Source: Excoecaria cochinchinensis
Taxonomy: Eukaryota > Streptophyta > Magnoliopsida > Malpighiales > Euphorbiaceae
Length of the DNA: 64,000 nt
Direction of reading: 5' to 3'
NCBI GenBank assembly: GCA_947683425.1
Contig: CANTUQ010000159.1
Location: forward strand, 4,912,001 to 4,976,000
Shown: one piece after another, positions 47,309-59,100 of the stretch
How positions within the stretch are numbered: the first letter of the stretch is position 1
Layout of the letters: every line of letters begins with the position of its first letter
Notes under the pieces: generated by a model
Told to the model about the DNA's origin: nothing
What the model saw: only the letters and a program-made list of their open reading frames with translations
Databases searched by the model: none
Translations under genes and position numbers: made by a program

Positions 47309-47851
47309 ATTATCCAATACCAAATCTAAACCAAGAAGAAGAAGAGTAGAATATGAGAATAAGCATTCATAATCTCTTACCTCTAAAGTTCAACAACTTA
47401 ATTCTTGAGCAACTTAACAACTTGACCTTCTTACAAGTATGCTACTGATTTAGGAACCTAAAGACTATTCTCACGATCAAAAAGGAAATAGAAACTCAGA
47501 AACTAACTCCATCCTTACAAATGGGTCATTTCTCTACCTCACGGTCACTTGCATGCAAAAGATGGAGGTGGCACACACACATAAAGCCACATGGATTCCA
47601 CTCACAAAACCTTCTCCACCAACAGATTTCTTACCTTATTTTATTCCTAATTAATCCATCATTAAATTACCTAATCAGCCCCTTAAACCATTCCTAACTT
47701 AATCTTATATTTATACCAATTAGCCACTAAACTATCCACTCAACTTTCAATCAAGTCCTGCCTTCATTCCAATTTAGTCCAAGCCACACATTCAATTTAC
47801 ATACATGCCAATTTAGATTAATTCTTTTAGGATACATGTCCGACCATGACA
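47309..47851 (-). repeat. K2 5' LTR remnant (543 bp)
   Basis: Matches the right-hand 543 bp of the 3' LTR (about 18039-18581) and ends CCGACCATGACA, followed by the target duplication CCAGA. Its other ~2 kb and the primer site were lost in the deletion that joined it to RT. Confidence 0.88.
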
Positions 47852-47856
47852 CCAGA

Positions 47857-48997
47857 ATCTGCAGAATTCTGCAAATTCCTTCTTCTCAAAAATCACACAC
47901 AAATCACTTCACTTGGTCTTTCACCTCAATTCCAGCCATCCAGCACCCACAACAAACACAATATAACATATTTCCACAAGTAATTCCACTCAATTCATCA
48001 ATCTAAGCTCATAATCTCAACAATTATCAAAACCTAGAAATTTACAGCAAAAACTACATCAAACCACTCAATCACCACAATAAATTCACACTCATGCATA
48101 ATTACTCTTCCCAATTAAAAGCCCATAACATGCATGCCAAAATAAGTCTATTTCACAACCCAATTTCCAGAAATTAATCAAGAACACATATAGACATATT
48201 CACATTCAAGAGCAGAAAATTCCCAAAGCTTGAAATCCTTTGCTCCTAATGCTTAGTTCTACTAGATCCAACCTTCTCTTTGCCATTTGGCTCACGAGGA
48301 GGCTCAACTAAGCATCAAACCATCAAAACACACAAACACAAAACCCTAACTTAGATCCAAACCCAGAAAATGCAAGGAAGAAAATGAAGAACCAATTGAA
48401 GAAAAGAAGAACAAATGCAATAGACTTACCTCTAAAATGCTAAAGGATGATCAATTCCTACCAACTAAGCCTTGATTCCGAGCTAGGGTTCTTAGAGGAA
48501 GAGAAAATGAAGAAAAAGAGAGTGAGGGGAAAGGGGAAAACGGGAAATGAAGGCAGCCCCCGCCCATCCCACTCTTCTCTTTTCTTTTTCTTTTTCTTTT
48601 CCTAACCCTAGACAAGTGTCACTTCCCTATTAGTGGAATTTAATCACTCACACCCAAAGCACATGCATCACATACACGCAAGACTCTCCCAACTAATGCA
48701 TACCCTACAAATGTGTGAACACACACACACAATGCTCTCCCACTTTGACATACTCTATTATGCTACACTTATGCACATGCAATCACACCCAACTCACTCA
48801 CACCCTACCACCATGTGAGCAAGCACACCCTAGCACAAACCTATTAGGTCACACATAAATACCATGCACACACCCACATGCTAACGGAACCCATATACAT
48901 GCACTTTTACCAAAATGCCCCACATGACATGCCAAAACAAACACAAATGCACACCTACACATGGCTCATTCGATTAGGAGGCAAACGGGGTGTGACA
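47857..48997 (-). repeat. K1 3' LTR, right part
   Basis: Continues the LTR cut at 16055 and ends GGCAAACGGGGTGTGACA at 48997. The reverse complement matches the start of S2 and K3 (TGTCACACCCCGTTTGCC). About 210 bp of it (47880-48096) recur at 52061-52274. No gene is present. Confidence 0.88.
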
Positions 48998-49035
48998 ACT
49001 CTCCCCTACTAATAAGAATTTCGTCCTCGAAATTC
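48998..49035 (-). promoter_or_regulatory. K1 polypurine tract and adjacent palindrome
   Basis: Minus-strand TTATTAGTAGGGGAGAGT abuts the LTR, preceded by AATTTCGAGGACGAAATT (about 49018-49035). The end of the coding frame (NFEDEILISRGELS) overlaps this site. Confidence 0.8.
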
Positions 49036-51738
49036 GCACCTGAACTGAACAAATGAGGATACTGTGCCTTCATCGAATCCTCTGGCTCCCAAGTCGCTTC
49101 CTCGACCCCATGGTGATTCCTTAACACTTTTACCAGAGGAATCTGCTTACTTCTCAGCTGTCTCACTTCCCGGGCTAGAATAGCTCTCGGCTCCTCATCA
49201 TAAGAAAAATCAAGCTGCGCTTGCACCTCTTGCACTGAAAGAACATGCGACGGATCCGACTGGTACCGACGAAGCATCGAAACATAAAACACATAATGCA
49301 ACTTCGATAACTCCATTGGCAAAGCCAATCTATCAGCCACCGGACCAACTCTAGCCAAAACCTCATACGGTCCAATAAAGCGAGGACTAAGCTTCCCCAT
49401 CTTTTCGAACCAAAGCACTCTCCTCCAAGGCGACACTTTAAGGAAAACCTTATTCCCGGCTTCAAACTGCACATCTTTCCTCTTTAGGTTCGCATATAAC
49501 TTTTGTCGGTCCTTAGCTGCCTTCAAGTTCCTTTGCACAACCCTGATCTTCTCCTCGGTATCCCTAACCAATTTCGGCCCAATCACTGAATGCTCGGACA
49601 GCTCGATCCAACATACCGGAGTCCTACACTGTCGACCATACAAAGCCTCATATGGTGCCATACCAATACTCGACTGATAACTGTTATTGTAAGCAAACTC
49701 CATAAGCGACACATATCTGTCCCAACTACCTGGAAAGTCCAAGACACAAGCTCTCAGCATATCCTCCAAAATCTGTATCACCTGCTCAGACTGACCATCT
49801 GTCTGAGGATGGAACGCCGTACTGAAATTCAACTTGGTACCCAAAGCTCTTTGCAACTCTTTCCAAAACTTAGATGTGAACCTTGGGTCCCGATCTGAAA
49901 CTATGGACAATGGTACTCCATGCAACCGAACTATCTCATCCACATAGATACTAGCCAACCTATCCATCGAATAATCCACTCTCACTGGCAAGAAATGAGC
50001 TAACTTGGTAAGTCGATCCACAATCACCCATACTGAGTCGTGCTTCTTCTGAGTCAAAGGCAAACCCGATACGAAATCCATGGCTATGTCATCCCATTTC
50101 CACTCGGGAACAGATAAGGGCGTGAGCAATCCCAAAGGAAGTTGATGCTCAGCCTTTACCTGCTGATAGGTTAAACACTTGGACACAAAATCCACTATGT
50201 CCCTCTTCATACCAGACCACTAGTAAAACTGTTTCATATCCCGATACATCTTTTCACCCCCGGGATGCATGGTGAAAACAGTACTATGCGCCTCTTCCAA
50301 AAGCTATCTTCTTAATTCTTCATCCTCCGGTACACACAAACGGTTTTAATACATAAGAACCCCATCTTGAACTGAGAAATCTGACTGCTTGCCCAAACTA
50401 ACCTCTTGCACAACCCGCTAAAGCCTTTCATCATCCCTCTGAGCATCAACAATCCTCTGTCTCAAGGTGGGTTTTACTTTTAATTGAGCAATCAAGGCTC
50501 CATCCGAACCGAACCTCCATCTGAACCTCCCCAAGAACAAGGCCGAAACTGACTTCCGACTTAAAGCATCCGCGACTACATTGGCCTTACCCGGATGGTA
50601 ATCCACCATGCATTCGTAGTCCTTAAATAACTCAAGCCAACGGTGCTGTCTCATATTCAACTCCTTCTGGGTGAGGAGATACTTCAAGCTCTTATGGTCT
50701 GTAAAGATTCTACACTTCTTCCTGTACAGATGATGGCGCCAAATCTTTAGAGCAAAGATCACTGCCGCCAACTCTAGATCATGTGTCGGATAGTTCCTTT
50801 CGTACGGTTTCAACTGTCGAGAAGCATATGCCACTACTTTCCCCTCCTGCATCAGAACACATCCAAGGCCAACACCCGAAGCATCACTATACATAACAAA
50901 CTCCTTACCCAAAATCGGTTGAGTCAGTATAGGAGCTTCGACTAGCAACTTCTTTAACTGATCAAAACAGGCTTGGCACTTATCCGACCATTCAAATCTA
51001 ACTCCTTTTCTCAACAATCTCGTCATCGGAGCGGCAATTACTGAAAAATCCTTCATAAACCGACGGTAATAACCCGCCAAACCAAGGAAACTCCGCACTT
51101 CCTGGACATTCCTGGGCGCCTTCCAATCCACTATTACCTCAATCTTGGATGGATCCACTCGGATACCCTTGGCTGAAACTATATGGCCCAAAAATGACAC
51201 TTCCTGAAGCCAAAAGTCGCACTTATTAAGCTTAGCGAACAACCGATGTTCCCTCAACACGTCCAAAACCAACCGAAGATGCTCCTCATGCTCAGTCTTA
51301 TCCTTAGAGTACACCAAAATGTCGTCTATAAACACTACCACAAATTGGTCCAGGTATGGCCTAAATACTCGATTCATCAAATCCATGAATGCCGCTGGAG
51401 CGTTGGTTAAACCAAACGGCATCATGAGGAACTCATAGTGGCCATATCGAGTCCGAAATGCCATCTTAACCACATCCTCATCCTTAACACGTAGCTGATA
51501 GTATCCCGACCGAAGATCTATCTTTGAAAACACACCTGCACCCCGAAGCTGATCAAACAAATCCTCGAGTCTAGGCAAAGGATACTTATTCTTCACTGTG
51601 ACCTTATTGATTTGCCTATAATCGATGCATATCCTTAAAGAACAATCCTTCTTCTTAACAAATAGAACAGGAGCTCCCCATGGAGATATACTGAGTCGAA
51701 TAAACCCCTTATCTAATAGCTCTTTATAGACACAGGGT
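48999..51738 (-). pseudogene. pol: K1 pol: RT, RNase H, integrase, chromodomain-like tail (Tekay/Del type)
   Basis: From 51738 leftward: RT (LDKGFIRLSISPWGAPVLF, ICIDYRQINKVTVKN, catalytic FIDDILVYSKD), RNase H (VMYSDASGVGLGCVLMQEG, TDHKSLKYLLTQKE, HPGKANVVADALSRKS), the integrase zinc region, then the catalytic blocks MDFVSGLPLTQ, IVSDRDPRFTSKFW and HPQTDGQSEQ, and the tail LSPRFIGPYEVLARVG...VFYVSMLRRY...EEATWEPEDSM. RT catalytic residues are intact. The frame is broken between 50211 and 50417 (for example a TAG in place of a tryptophan codon in the FYWWSG block). Gag, protease and the first part of RT are missing: similarity stops at about 51738. This is the best preserved Tekay-type pol in the window. 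Confidence 0.9.
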
Positions 51739-52060
51739 CCCGAGTAGCCTTGATCAGGATTACCCAATGATGAAATTAAGTGTGCCGATCTATAGGCAAA
51801 AAGAATGAAGTTGGAAGTGACGATTTCCTAGTCGATTTGTTGTTTTAAAATTAAATAAAAATGTATTTCAAAATTATTTTTAAAGTATTTTAAAAATTAT
51901 TTTATGATGAAAAAGTGAGTTTTTAAATTATTATATTTTATAAAAAATTTAAAAAAATAAAATAAAATTTCGCGCGAGTGTCAGGCTTCGGTAGCGCTGC
52001 GCGCTCGCCGCAGCGACGCGCAGCGCTGCTCGCGCGCGGGATGCCCGTTGGGCTCTCCGA
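51739..52060. other. Orphan segment between K1 pol and its LTR remnant
   Basis: It matches neither K1 LTR nor K3 sequence by eye. It is strongly AT-rich (51830-51965), then abruptly GC-rich (about 51968-52045), with overlapping GCGCTGCGCGC / GCGACGCGCAGCGC words that can fold on themselves. It may be filler DNA or a piece of another LTR. No gene was seen. Confidence 0.4.
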
Positions 52061-52274
52061 AAATCACACACAAACACACAAATCACTTCACTTGGTCTCT
52101 CACCTCAATTCCAGCCATCCAGCACCCACAACAAACACAATATAACATATTTCCACAAGTAATTCCACTCAATTCATCAATCTAAGCTCATAATCTCAAC
52201 AATTATCAAAACCTAAAAATTTACAGCAAAAACTACATCAAACCACTCAATCACCACAATAAATTCACACTCAT
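52061..52274 (-). repeat. K1 5' LTR remnant (target of K3)
   Basis: Nearly identical to 47880-48096 of the K1 3' LTR, then cut by K3 after CTCAT. The counterpart continues GCATAATTAC in the 3' LTR; that continuation is not found to the right, so the rest was deleted. Confidence 0.85.
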
Positions 52275-53334
52275 TGTCATACCCCATTTGCCCCCTAGTA
52301 GAATGAGCCTTGTGAGTGTGCATGAGTTAGTTTGTGTTTGGCATGATCATAAGGGCATTTTGGGTATATTGCATGTTTTAGTGGGTTATTTATGTGTGAG
52401 CATTCATACCTTAGTAGGGTGTATCTAGTGGGAGTTGCATTATGTGTGGTTGCTCATACCATAGTAGGGTGCGTTTTAGTAGGGTGTTCATTGTTTGTCC
52501 ATGATGTATGTTTGCGGGGTGTGAGTGATTGAATTCCACCATTAGGATGAGGACACTTAGCAATAGGGGGAAAGGAAGGATTAAAAAGAGGAAAGAGAAA
52601 GGGAAAGCAGAATTTCTTCTCCCTCAATCTCGTTCCCTCTTCTCTTCCTATCTCTTCTTTCCCTTCTCCTATATTGTGGTGCCCTAGCTTGGATTCAAGC
52701 CTCAAGTGGTGGAAATTAATCATCTCCTTGCTTTTTCCTTGGTAAGTTTATGCATCTCCCTTGTGTAGTCCAAGTTCTTCATCTTCTTCTTTGCATTTTT
52801 CTAGTTTTGGGTTTGAAGTTAGGGTTTTGAGTTTGTGTGCTTTGATGGTTTGATGCTTAGTTGAGCCTCCTCATGAACGAAAGGGTAAAGAGAAGGCGGG
52901 ACCTAGTAGATCTAAGCATTAGGAGCAAAGGATACAAGGTTTGGGAAATTTCCTGTTTTTGTATGTAAATATGTTCATGTATGTGCTCTTGGTGATTTCT
53001 GGAAATTGGGTTGTGATATGCTCTTGATATGGCATACATGTTATGGGTTTTTGTTTGGGAAATGTAATTTTACATGAGCATGGGATTATTGTAGTGATTG
53101 TGAGGATTGATGTGGTTTTGCTGCAAATTTCTGGGTTTTGATAATTTTTAGGATTGTGAGTTTGAATTGATGTTTAGTGTGAAATTACTTGATGATAAAT
53201 GTTATATTATGGGTATTGATGGTGATGGGTGGCTGGATTTGAGGTAAGAGGCCATTGGATGTGATTTGTCTGTTTGTGTGTGAGTTTTGGGAGAGGAAGA
53301 GATCTGTAGAATTCTGCAGATTCTAGAAATCACG

Positions 53335-53640
53335 ACTCTATCGCGAGCGCGACAGAGACCGGTGATCTTGGGTTGTGCTGTCGCGAGCACGCGACCCTGT
53401 CACGGGCTCGCGATAGCAAAAGCTGTTATGTGCTCTCTGTCGCGAGCGCGATGGTGTCGCGATCCCTGGCCTTTGCTGTCGCGAGCACGCGATAACGATG
53501 TTTAGGCTCTCTGTCGTGATCGCGACAGGGTCGCGAGCATGACAGAGTCAGGCTTTTTCCTCCTCCCCACGATCGCGAAGTCTGTCGCACGCGCAGCGAT
53601 GAGACTATGGTCTCTGTCGCGAGCGCGACAGCCTTGTTAT
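53335..53640. repeat. TCGCGA palindrome cluster in K3 LTR
   Basis: About ten TGTCGCGAGCGCGACA-like words, for example TATCGCGAGCGCGACAG at 53339 and TCTGTCGCGAGCGCGACAGC near 53612. Some carry single transitions. Confidence 0.85.
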
Positions 53641-53774
53641 GCTGAACGAGTTTTTCCTTTGTCTGTGTGTGGTTTTGAACTCCAGTTTCTTTTGGCGACT
53701 ATAAGTCTTATATTTGTTAACTTATGAATCATACGAATGCGAATCCATGATATGAATATGGCTATATGTATGTG

Positions 53775-53780
<6 letters not shown>

Positions 53781-53818
<38 letters not shown>
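53781..53818. repeat. TA dinucleotide run in K3 LTR
   Basis: About 19 TA units, a simple-sequence repeat. Confidence 0.95.
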
Positions 53819-53820
<2 letters not shown>

Positions 53821-54852
53821 TTTGGGATATTATGGAATGAATTGAATGGATTATGCTTAACCTGCTAGAGTCAGTTTAGTGGATAGTTAGGCATGCCTAA
53901 TAGAGTCTTATAGCTGCAGCCTCAGTTCAGTTTGGACCCCGATCAGGTCCCCGTTAGGTTCCTCGTGAACCCTCAGTATAGGATCTTGTTTAGGATCCCT
54001 CATTAAAATTGTTTTGCATATGATAAAAGTAAAATGGTTTTTCGATTCATACCCTTAAGGTGCTGTCAGAAATCGGCTCGTACCCGTAAAGTACTGTCTG
54101 TTCACTCGTTATCCACTACCTATGAGTCAGCAGGTGCCTTATGTGAAATTATTTGACATGATGATAAGTATGTGAATTACGGATGAGTGGCATGATCGAT
54201 TGGTGAATCCGTTCCTGACTTAATTATGATAACAAGTATCTGAATATTATGAGTGTGACGCAGGATGTTTATATGCATGGCTTTATATGCTGCATGTTCC
54301 TATTTATGCCTAATATGTATTTTCGCTTATGCCATCTGTGTGTGTGCTTTCTGCTCGACGACCATTCTGAGTGGTCGTCCCTTTCATGTGTTTTTCCCCA
54401 CTAAGCATTTATTGCTTAGCACGGTGTGTTTACCCATGCAGGTGCGGAAGGAGCTTTGCTTGGGAGAGTCACCGCAGTCAAGCCAACACAGTAGAGTTTA
54501 GTGTAGGACTTGATCTTTTGTATTCTTAGATGATTCGTTTTGTATAGAACTCCCTTATGTTAGTTTTGTAATAGCTTCCATATACGTATATGTATATTTT
54601 TGGTTATGTAATTTTCTTTTGTACCTTTGGGTTGATCAAACAATAATGTAATGTTTTCCGTTATATTAATGTATGATCAACTTCTTTCATGAATGGTTTT
54701 GTAAAATTTTATTTACCCTGTATTTCGGTATGTATGTTTATGTATGAATGTATGTATATCCTGCTCTTTCGTGGTGGCACCTTTACCCATACGGCATCTA
54801 ACTCCTTATCGGATGGGATCGCCTACATATGAGTAGGGGGTGTTACAATTTG

Positions 54853-54864
54853 TGGTATCAAAGC
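54853..54864 (+). other. K3 primer-binding site
   Basis: TGGTATCAAAGC lies five bases after the LTR end. It differs by one base from TGGTATCAGAGC, the usual initiator tRNA-Met site of this lineage; F1 has the perfect form. Confidence 0.85.
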
Positions 54865-54964
54865 CCGGTTTAGGCGTTTCTGGGTGTTGTTCATGTGATG
54901 TTATGTATGGGTGCGTATATGTCTAGGGCTGTGTTGGCTGATGCGGTTTTCATTGTTTGCTTAG

Positions 54965-56164
54965 ATGGCTTCTAATTCTACTCGTGGATCACTTGAGGAG
55001 TCCGCTGAAAGTGTGAACCCTCAAGCTAGGGATCCTTCTATTACAGTGTCGGCTCAACCTGCTAGGGTCCAGCCTGAGGCCGCTGCCATGCCTTTTGAAG
55101 CCATGTTCAGGCTGTCTCAGGACATGGCAAGGGTCTTGGAGAGAGTGGTTGCCCCCAAGCCTCCAATGGAGAACTTAAGAAAAGCTGGGGCCGAAGACTT
55201 TTATGGAACAGGGTTGGATGAATCAGAGTTAGCGGAGTGGTGGTTAGATAAGGTGAAGAGGGCTTTGAGAGAAGTTAGGTGTCCTTCGGATCTGCAAGCA
55301 GAATGTGCTGTGGCCTTGCTTCAAGGGTCGGCGTATGAATTGTGGGAGCTAGTGTGCAGACAACCTCAGATGCCCGATCCTGTTACATGGGAGTTCTTTG
55401 TTGAGGAATTCACTAAGAAGGACGAAACTCAGACTTACAAGGATGCGAGATGGGCACAGTTTCTAAGTTTGAAGCAAAGGGCTATGTCAATTTCGGATTA
55501 TGAGAAAGAGTTTAATCGGTTGTCCCGATATACCCCGCGAGGGGTCATGACAGATAATTTTTTATGCAAGCATTTTGAGGCTGGGTTGAATGAGTCCTTA
55601 AGGGTGGCTTTGATCTCCTTGATGAGCACGCCAGGGGTGAGCTACTATCAGATTGCAGATGCTGCCATGAGGGCTGAAAGGTCAGAGTCGGTGCTGAGGG
55701 AGAGAGCTCAGAGAAGGAATCCGTCTCGGGGTGGTTCTTCTTCTTCGTCTTCAGGTAAAAGAGCAAGGGATCCGTAAGATTAGTCATCATCCGGTTCAGC
55801 CTCGAGCTGTAGAAGGCAGGGTTCAGCAGCTGAGTCTGGTTTTGGCAGGGGTGGTAGATCTGAGGCTATACCTCTTTGTTCGCACTGCAGTAAGGCTCAT
55901 CGGGGTGAGTGTAGGTGGCTCACTGGTGGGTGTTTTAGATGTGGGAGCACCGTGCACCGTCTGGCTAATTGTCCACAGTTGAGCAAGGATTCAGGTCCAC
56001 AGAAAGAGGCTAGCAGAGTTGGATCAAATGCTATGCAGGCTTCCCGTGGTAGGGGCCGAGGTAGAGGTCGAGGCGGTTGACCTAGAGATGGAGCTGTTTC
56101 GGAGACAGTTGAGCATCCTCCACCAGTTGCAGCCAGAGCTTATGCTGTGAGAGCTAGAGAGGAG
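54965..56164 (+). pseudogene. gag: K3 gag with zinc knuckle
   Basis: Begins MASNSTRGSLEESAESV. The capsid-type domain covers residues ~70-245 (AEWWLDKVKRALREV, LLQGSAYELWELV, FSLKQ-type and YEKEFNRLSRY blocks). A zinc-binding region follows at 55870-55980 (HRGECRW, then CFRCGSTVHRLANCP, CX2CX4HX4C) and an RG-rich stretch after it. Stops at 55775 (TAA), 55781 (TAG), 56078 (TGA) and 56165 (TAG) lie in the one frame shared with pol; each is one C-to-T step from a glutamine or arginine codon. Gag would form the particle shell and bind RNA. Confidence 0.88.
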
Positions 56165-56167
56165 TAG

Positions 56168-59100
56168 GATGCCCCTGATGTGATTGCTGGTAAGTTCCTA
56201 CTCCATGACACTGAATTGTATGCTCTAATAGACCCTGGTTCCACACAATCATATTTGTGCACGGATAAGATTATTGATAAGTTGCATGTGGTAGATCAGT
56301 TAGACTATGAGATATGTGTGACCAATCCATTAGGGCATATTGTCAATGTGAGTAGAGTTTATAAGAGTTTTCCCCTATTGGTTGAGGGAGTTGAGTTTCC
56401 TGTAGACTTGATAGAGTTGCCTTTTAAAGAGTTTGATCTAATTTTGGGTATGGACTGGTTGGGTAAGCATCGGGCTGTGGTTGATTGCCATAGGAAGACC
56501 TTTGTGCTTCGGGATAGAAATAGATTTCCAGTGTTTGTAAGAGGTTTGGGCGCTAGTTCTGTAAATAATGTGATCTCAGCGATGCATGCCAAGAGGTTTA
56601 TTAGGAAAGGTTGTGAGGCTTTCCTAGCTATGGTTTTGGATTCCAAGAGGGATCAAGTAAGGATTAAGGATGTCCCTGTGGTAAGGGAGTTTAGTGATGT
56701 TTTCCCGAGTGATTTGCTTGGGTTGCCTCCGGAGAGAGAAGTTGAGTTGTCCATAGAGATTATGCCGGGTACCACACCTGTATCGAAAGCACCTTATTGG
56801 ATGACTCCTGTAGAGTTGAGGGAACTCAAAACTCAACTACAAGAGCTATTGGATAAGGGGTTTATTCGAACCAGCATATCTCCATGGGGAGCTCTGGTTT
56901 TGTTCGTTAAGAAAAAAGATGGATCCTTAAGGATGTGTATCGACTACGGGCAGATCAATAAGGTTACAATGAAGAATATGTATCCGCTGCCTAGAGTCGA
57001 GGATTTGTTCTATCAGCTTCAGGGTGCAGGTGTGTTTTCAAAGATAGATCTTCGGTTGGGGTATTATCAGCTTCGGGTTAAGGATGAGGATGTGGTTAAG
57101 ACTGCATTCCGGACTCGGTATGGCCACTATGAGTTCCTTGTGATGCCGTTTGGTTTGACTAATGCTCCAGCGGCATTCATGGATTTGATGAATAGAGTGT
57201 TTAGGCCATACTTAGACCGGTTTGTGGTGGTGTTTATAGACAATATCTTGGTGTATTCCAAGGATGCGAATGAGCACGAGGAGCATCTTCGGTTAGTTTT
57301 GCAAGTTTTGAGAGCACATCGGCTGTTTGCTAAACTTAGCAAGTGTGATTTTTGGCTTCGGGAATTGTCGTTTTTGGGTCATATAGTTTCAGCTAAGGGT
57401 ATCCAAGTGGTTCCAACCAAGATTGAGGCGATAGTGGACTAGAAGGTGCCTAGGAACGTTCAGGAGGTGCGGAGTTTCGTCGGTTTGGCGAGTGATTACC
57501 GTCGGTTTGTTAAAGGTTTCTCAGTGATTGCCGCTCCGATGACCAGGTTGTTGAGGAAAGGAGTTAGGTTTGAGTGGTCAGACAGATGTCAGACTTGTTT
57601 TGAGCAGTTGAAGAAGTTTCTAGTTGAAGCTCCTATATTGACCCAACCCATCTCGGGTAAGGAGTATGTTATGTATAGTGATGCTTCGGGTGTTGGCCTT
57701 GGATGTGTTCTGATGCATGAGGGTAAAGTAGTGGCATATGCTTCTTGACAATTGAAACTGCATGAAAGGAACTACCTGACTCATGATCTAGAGTTAGCGG
57801 CTGTGATCTTTGCTTTGAAGATTTTGCGCCATTATCTGTATGGGGAGAGATGTAGGATATTTACGGATCACAAGAGTTTAAAGTACCTCCTCACGCAGAA
57901 GGAGTTGAAAATGAGACAACGTCGTTGGCTCGAGTTGTTTGAAGATTATGACTGCATTGTGGATTACCATCCCGGTAAGGCCAATGTAGTCGCGGATGCT
58001 TTGAGTCAGAAATCGGTTTCTGCTTTATTTTTGAGGCAATTTAGATGGAGGTTTGGTTTAGATGGACCTTTGATGGCTCAGTTGAGAGTGAAGCCTACCT
58101 TGAGACAGAGGATAGTTGATGCTTAGAGGGTTGATGAAAGGCTTCAGCGGATTGTGCAAGAAGTTAGTTTGGGCAAGCAGTCAGAGTTCTCGGTTCAGGA
58201 TGGGGTTCTTCTGTTTAGAAACTGTTTGTGTGTACCGAGGAATGTGGAGTTAAGAAGACAGCTGTTGAGTGAGGTGCATAGTACGGTTTTTACTATGCAT
58301 CCTGGTAGTGAGAAGATGTACAGGGACATGAAACAGTTCTATTGGTGGTCCGGTATAAAAAGAGACATAGGGGATTTTGTGTCCAAGTGCCTGACATGTC
58401 AGCAGGTAAAGGCTGAGCATCACGTCCCTTCAGGATTGCTCACACCTCTATCCATTCCCGAGTGGAAGTGGGATGAAATCGCCATGGATTTTGTTTCCGG
58501 GTTGCCTTTGACTCAGAGGAAGCATGACTCAGTATGGGTAATAGTAGATCGGCTTATGAAGTCAGCTCACTTCTTGCTAGTTAGAGTGGATTATTCGACG
58601 GACAGGTTGGCCAGTATCTATGTGGATGAGGTGGTTCGGTTGCATGGAGTGCCGTTGTCCATAGTTTCAAATCGGGACCCAAGGTTCATATCTATGTTTT
58701 GGAAAGAGTTGCAAAGAGCATTGGGTACCAAGTTGAACTTCAGTACGGTATTCCATCCTCAGACAGATGGTCAGTCCGAATGAGTTATACAGATTTTGGA
58801 GGATATGCTGAGAGCTTGTGTCTTGGACTTTCCAGGTAGTTGGGACAGATATGTGTCGGTTATGGAGTTTGCCTACAATAACAGTTATCAGTCGAGTATT
58901 GGTATGGCACCGTATGAGGCTTTGTATAGTCGGCAGTGTAGGACTCCGATTTGTTTGACCGAGCTATCGATCGATCAGTGATTGCGCCAGAATTGGTTAG
59001 GGATACAGAGGAAAAGATCAGAGTTGTGCAGTGGAATTTGAAAGCAGCTAAGGATCGACAAAAGTCTTATGCCAACCTAAAGAGGAAAGATGTGCAGTTT

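Larger units (their letters stand above)
35138..47665 (+). repeat. Four head-to-tail copies of a 3132-bp chimeric unit
   Basis: Units: 35138-38269, 38270-41401, 41402-44533 and 44534-47665. Each joins the T2 LTR from just after its TATA box to its end (1594 bp), a K2 integrase/RNase H/RT piece (about 1181 bp) and a K2 5' LTR piece (357 bp). All four are exactly 3132 bp and differ by only a few substitutions each. Junctions (TCATTAA|GGTCCAG at 38269, 41401 and 44533) show the bases TAA shared between the two source breakpoints. This is either a recent tandem amplification or an assembly artefact. Confidence 0.95.
16056..47851 (-). mobile_element. Tekay/Del-like Ty3/gypsy element K2, internally deleted, target duplication CCAGA
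   Basis: K2 runs from TGTGATGCCC at 16056 to GGCCATGACA-type ends at 18581 (3' LTR) and 47851 (5' LTR). CCAGA flanks the whole at 16051-16055 and 47852-47856, and the K1 LTR continues on both sides. The interior on the minus strand has the end of RT, RNase H, integrase and a chromodomain-like tail. Gag, protease, most of RT, the primer site and most of the 5' LTR are missing at the junction 37912/37913. T2 sits in the integrase, and the right part was later amplified fourfold. Confidence 0.9.
52275..54847 (+). repeat. K3 5' LTR (2573 bp)
   Basis: Starts TGTCATACCCCATTTGCC and ends GGGGGTGTTACA. It has a TCGCGA cluster (53335-53640), a TA run, TTAGGCATGCCTAA at about 53886-53899, a GGTGC/GTACC region near 54060, and the hairpin CTAAGCA...TGCTTAG at about 54401-54419. 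It is the same LTR family as K1. No gene is present. Confidence 0.9.

Noticed and set aside
48633..48818. 61-aa histidine-rich frame in the K1 LTR
   Set aside because: Low-complexity CACA/CATG-rich LTR DNA; no homology or conserved frame in the sister LTRs.
53781..53818. TA run as a replication origin or cruciform element
   Set aside because: A simple microsatellite within an LTR; nothing else supports a function.
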